In this document: positions 44,661-44,859 of the stretch, in pieces | Layout: each line of letters begins with the position of its first letter | Position numbering within the stretch: position 1 is the stretch's first letter | Program-made: the position numbers and the translations under genes | Assembly: GCA_031255735.1 (NCBI GenBank) | Contig: JAIRRY010000021.1 | Coordinates: 1-44,859 of the forward strand | Length of the DNA: 44,859 bases | Origin: Candidatus Nomurabacteria bacterium | GTDB taxonomy: Bacteria; Patescibacteriota; Saccharimonadia; Saccharimonadales; Saccharimonadaceae | Direction of reading: 5' to 3' | The notes under the pieces: generated by a model | The model's input: the letters and a program-made list of their open reading frames with translations, nothing else | Databases searched by the model: none | What the model was told of the DNA's origin: nothing

Positions 44661-44859
44661 AATTTACCTCTGTTTGGCAACCACCCCACCATCAAACCAG
44701 CCATCTCGTCACGAGTGATTACCCTGAAGATTTGGGCGACTTCACCAAATCGTTCAGTTATTTTCGGCTCCAATGACTGTTTTCTGGTTTCATCCGGCAC
44801 TATCCAGACAACGAGCGGCAAGGTCGGTGGTTGCACATTTCGCCAATAGCTAACATAAA
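44654..44859 (-). CDS. C-terminal part of an unidentified element-encoded protein (truncated by window)
   Basis: Frame open to window edge; overlaps the HTH gene; family not recognised. Confidence 0.45.
   Translation of the reverse strand, partial: YVSYWRNVQPPTLPLVVWIVPDETRKQSLEPKITERFGEVAQIFRVITRDEMAGLMVGWLPNRGKLC

Larger units (their letters stand above)
43064..44859. mobile_element. Left end of an integrated element at a tRNA-Leu locus (right end beyond window)
   Basis: Truncated tRNA-Leu directly followed by tyrosine recombinase and excisionase-like HTH genes. Confidence 0.72.

Noticed and set aside
12-44836. Numerous antisense ORFs of 60-150 aa in the six-frame track
   Set aside because: They lie opposite clearly conserved genes, with no SD or family motifs.
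1-44859. CRISPR array, cas genes or a classical defence island
   Set aside because: No regularly spaced repeats and no Cas, RM, CBASS or similar proteins were recognised.
1-44859. UGA-to-Gly recoding as in some other CPR lineages
   Set aside because: Housekeeping ORFs are full length with the standard code and several end at TGA in the expected place (for example uvrB, galU).

Overview
The window looks like a chromosomal segment of a small-genome Patescibacteria/CPR bacterium, most likely Saccharibacteria (TM7). That placement is inferred from gene content and style; no database search was run. Most of it is dense housekeeping operons: pheT end, FKBP PPIase, trxB, ppa, gap/rpiB/rpe/pfkB-type kinase, rpmG, tRNA-Trp, uvrB, gatCAB, NUDIX, galU, dnaE, SpoU methyltransferase, GspE/PilB ATPase, rplS, an RNase HII-YraN fusion, M1 aminopeptidase, RNase J and nusA. 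Between these sit secretion/surface loci, namely a VirB6/TrbL-like giant membrane protein and a Gly-rich surface protein operon. At the right end the edge of an integrated element (tyrosine recombinase plus excisionase-like HTH) abuts a tRNA-Leu gene that appears truncated. The strongest unexplained signal is an intergenic minus-strand unit at about 11431-10865. It has an ideal TTGACA-N17-TATAAT promoter, about 12 hairpins, long-range end pairing and an intrinsic terminator, so it looks like a roughly 570-nt structured ncRNA that I could not match from memory to tmRNA, RNase P, SRP or 6S RNA. A second independent unit (32410-32642) folds like a 6S RNA. Other notable signals are repeated leaderless promoter geometry (-10 box, exactly 6 nt, start codon), a riboswitch-like leader that hides or frees a Shine-Dalgarno, a membrane-anchored HEPN-like protein inside the gat operon, and recurrent CGCTATATATAGCG palindromes.
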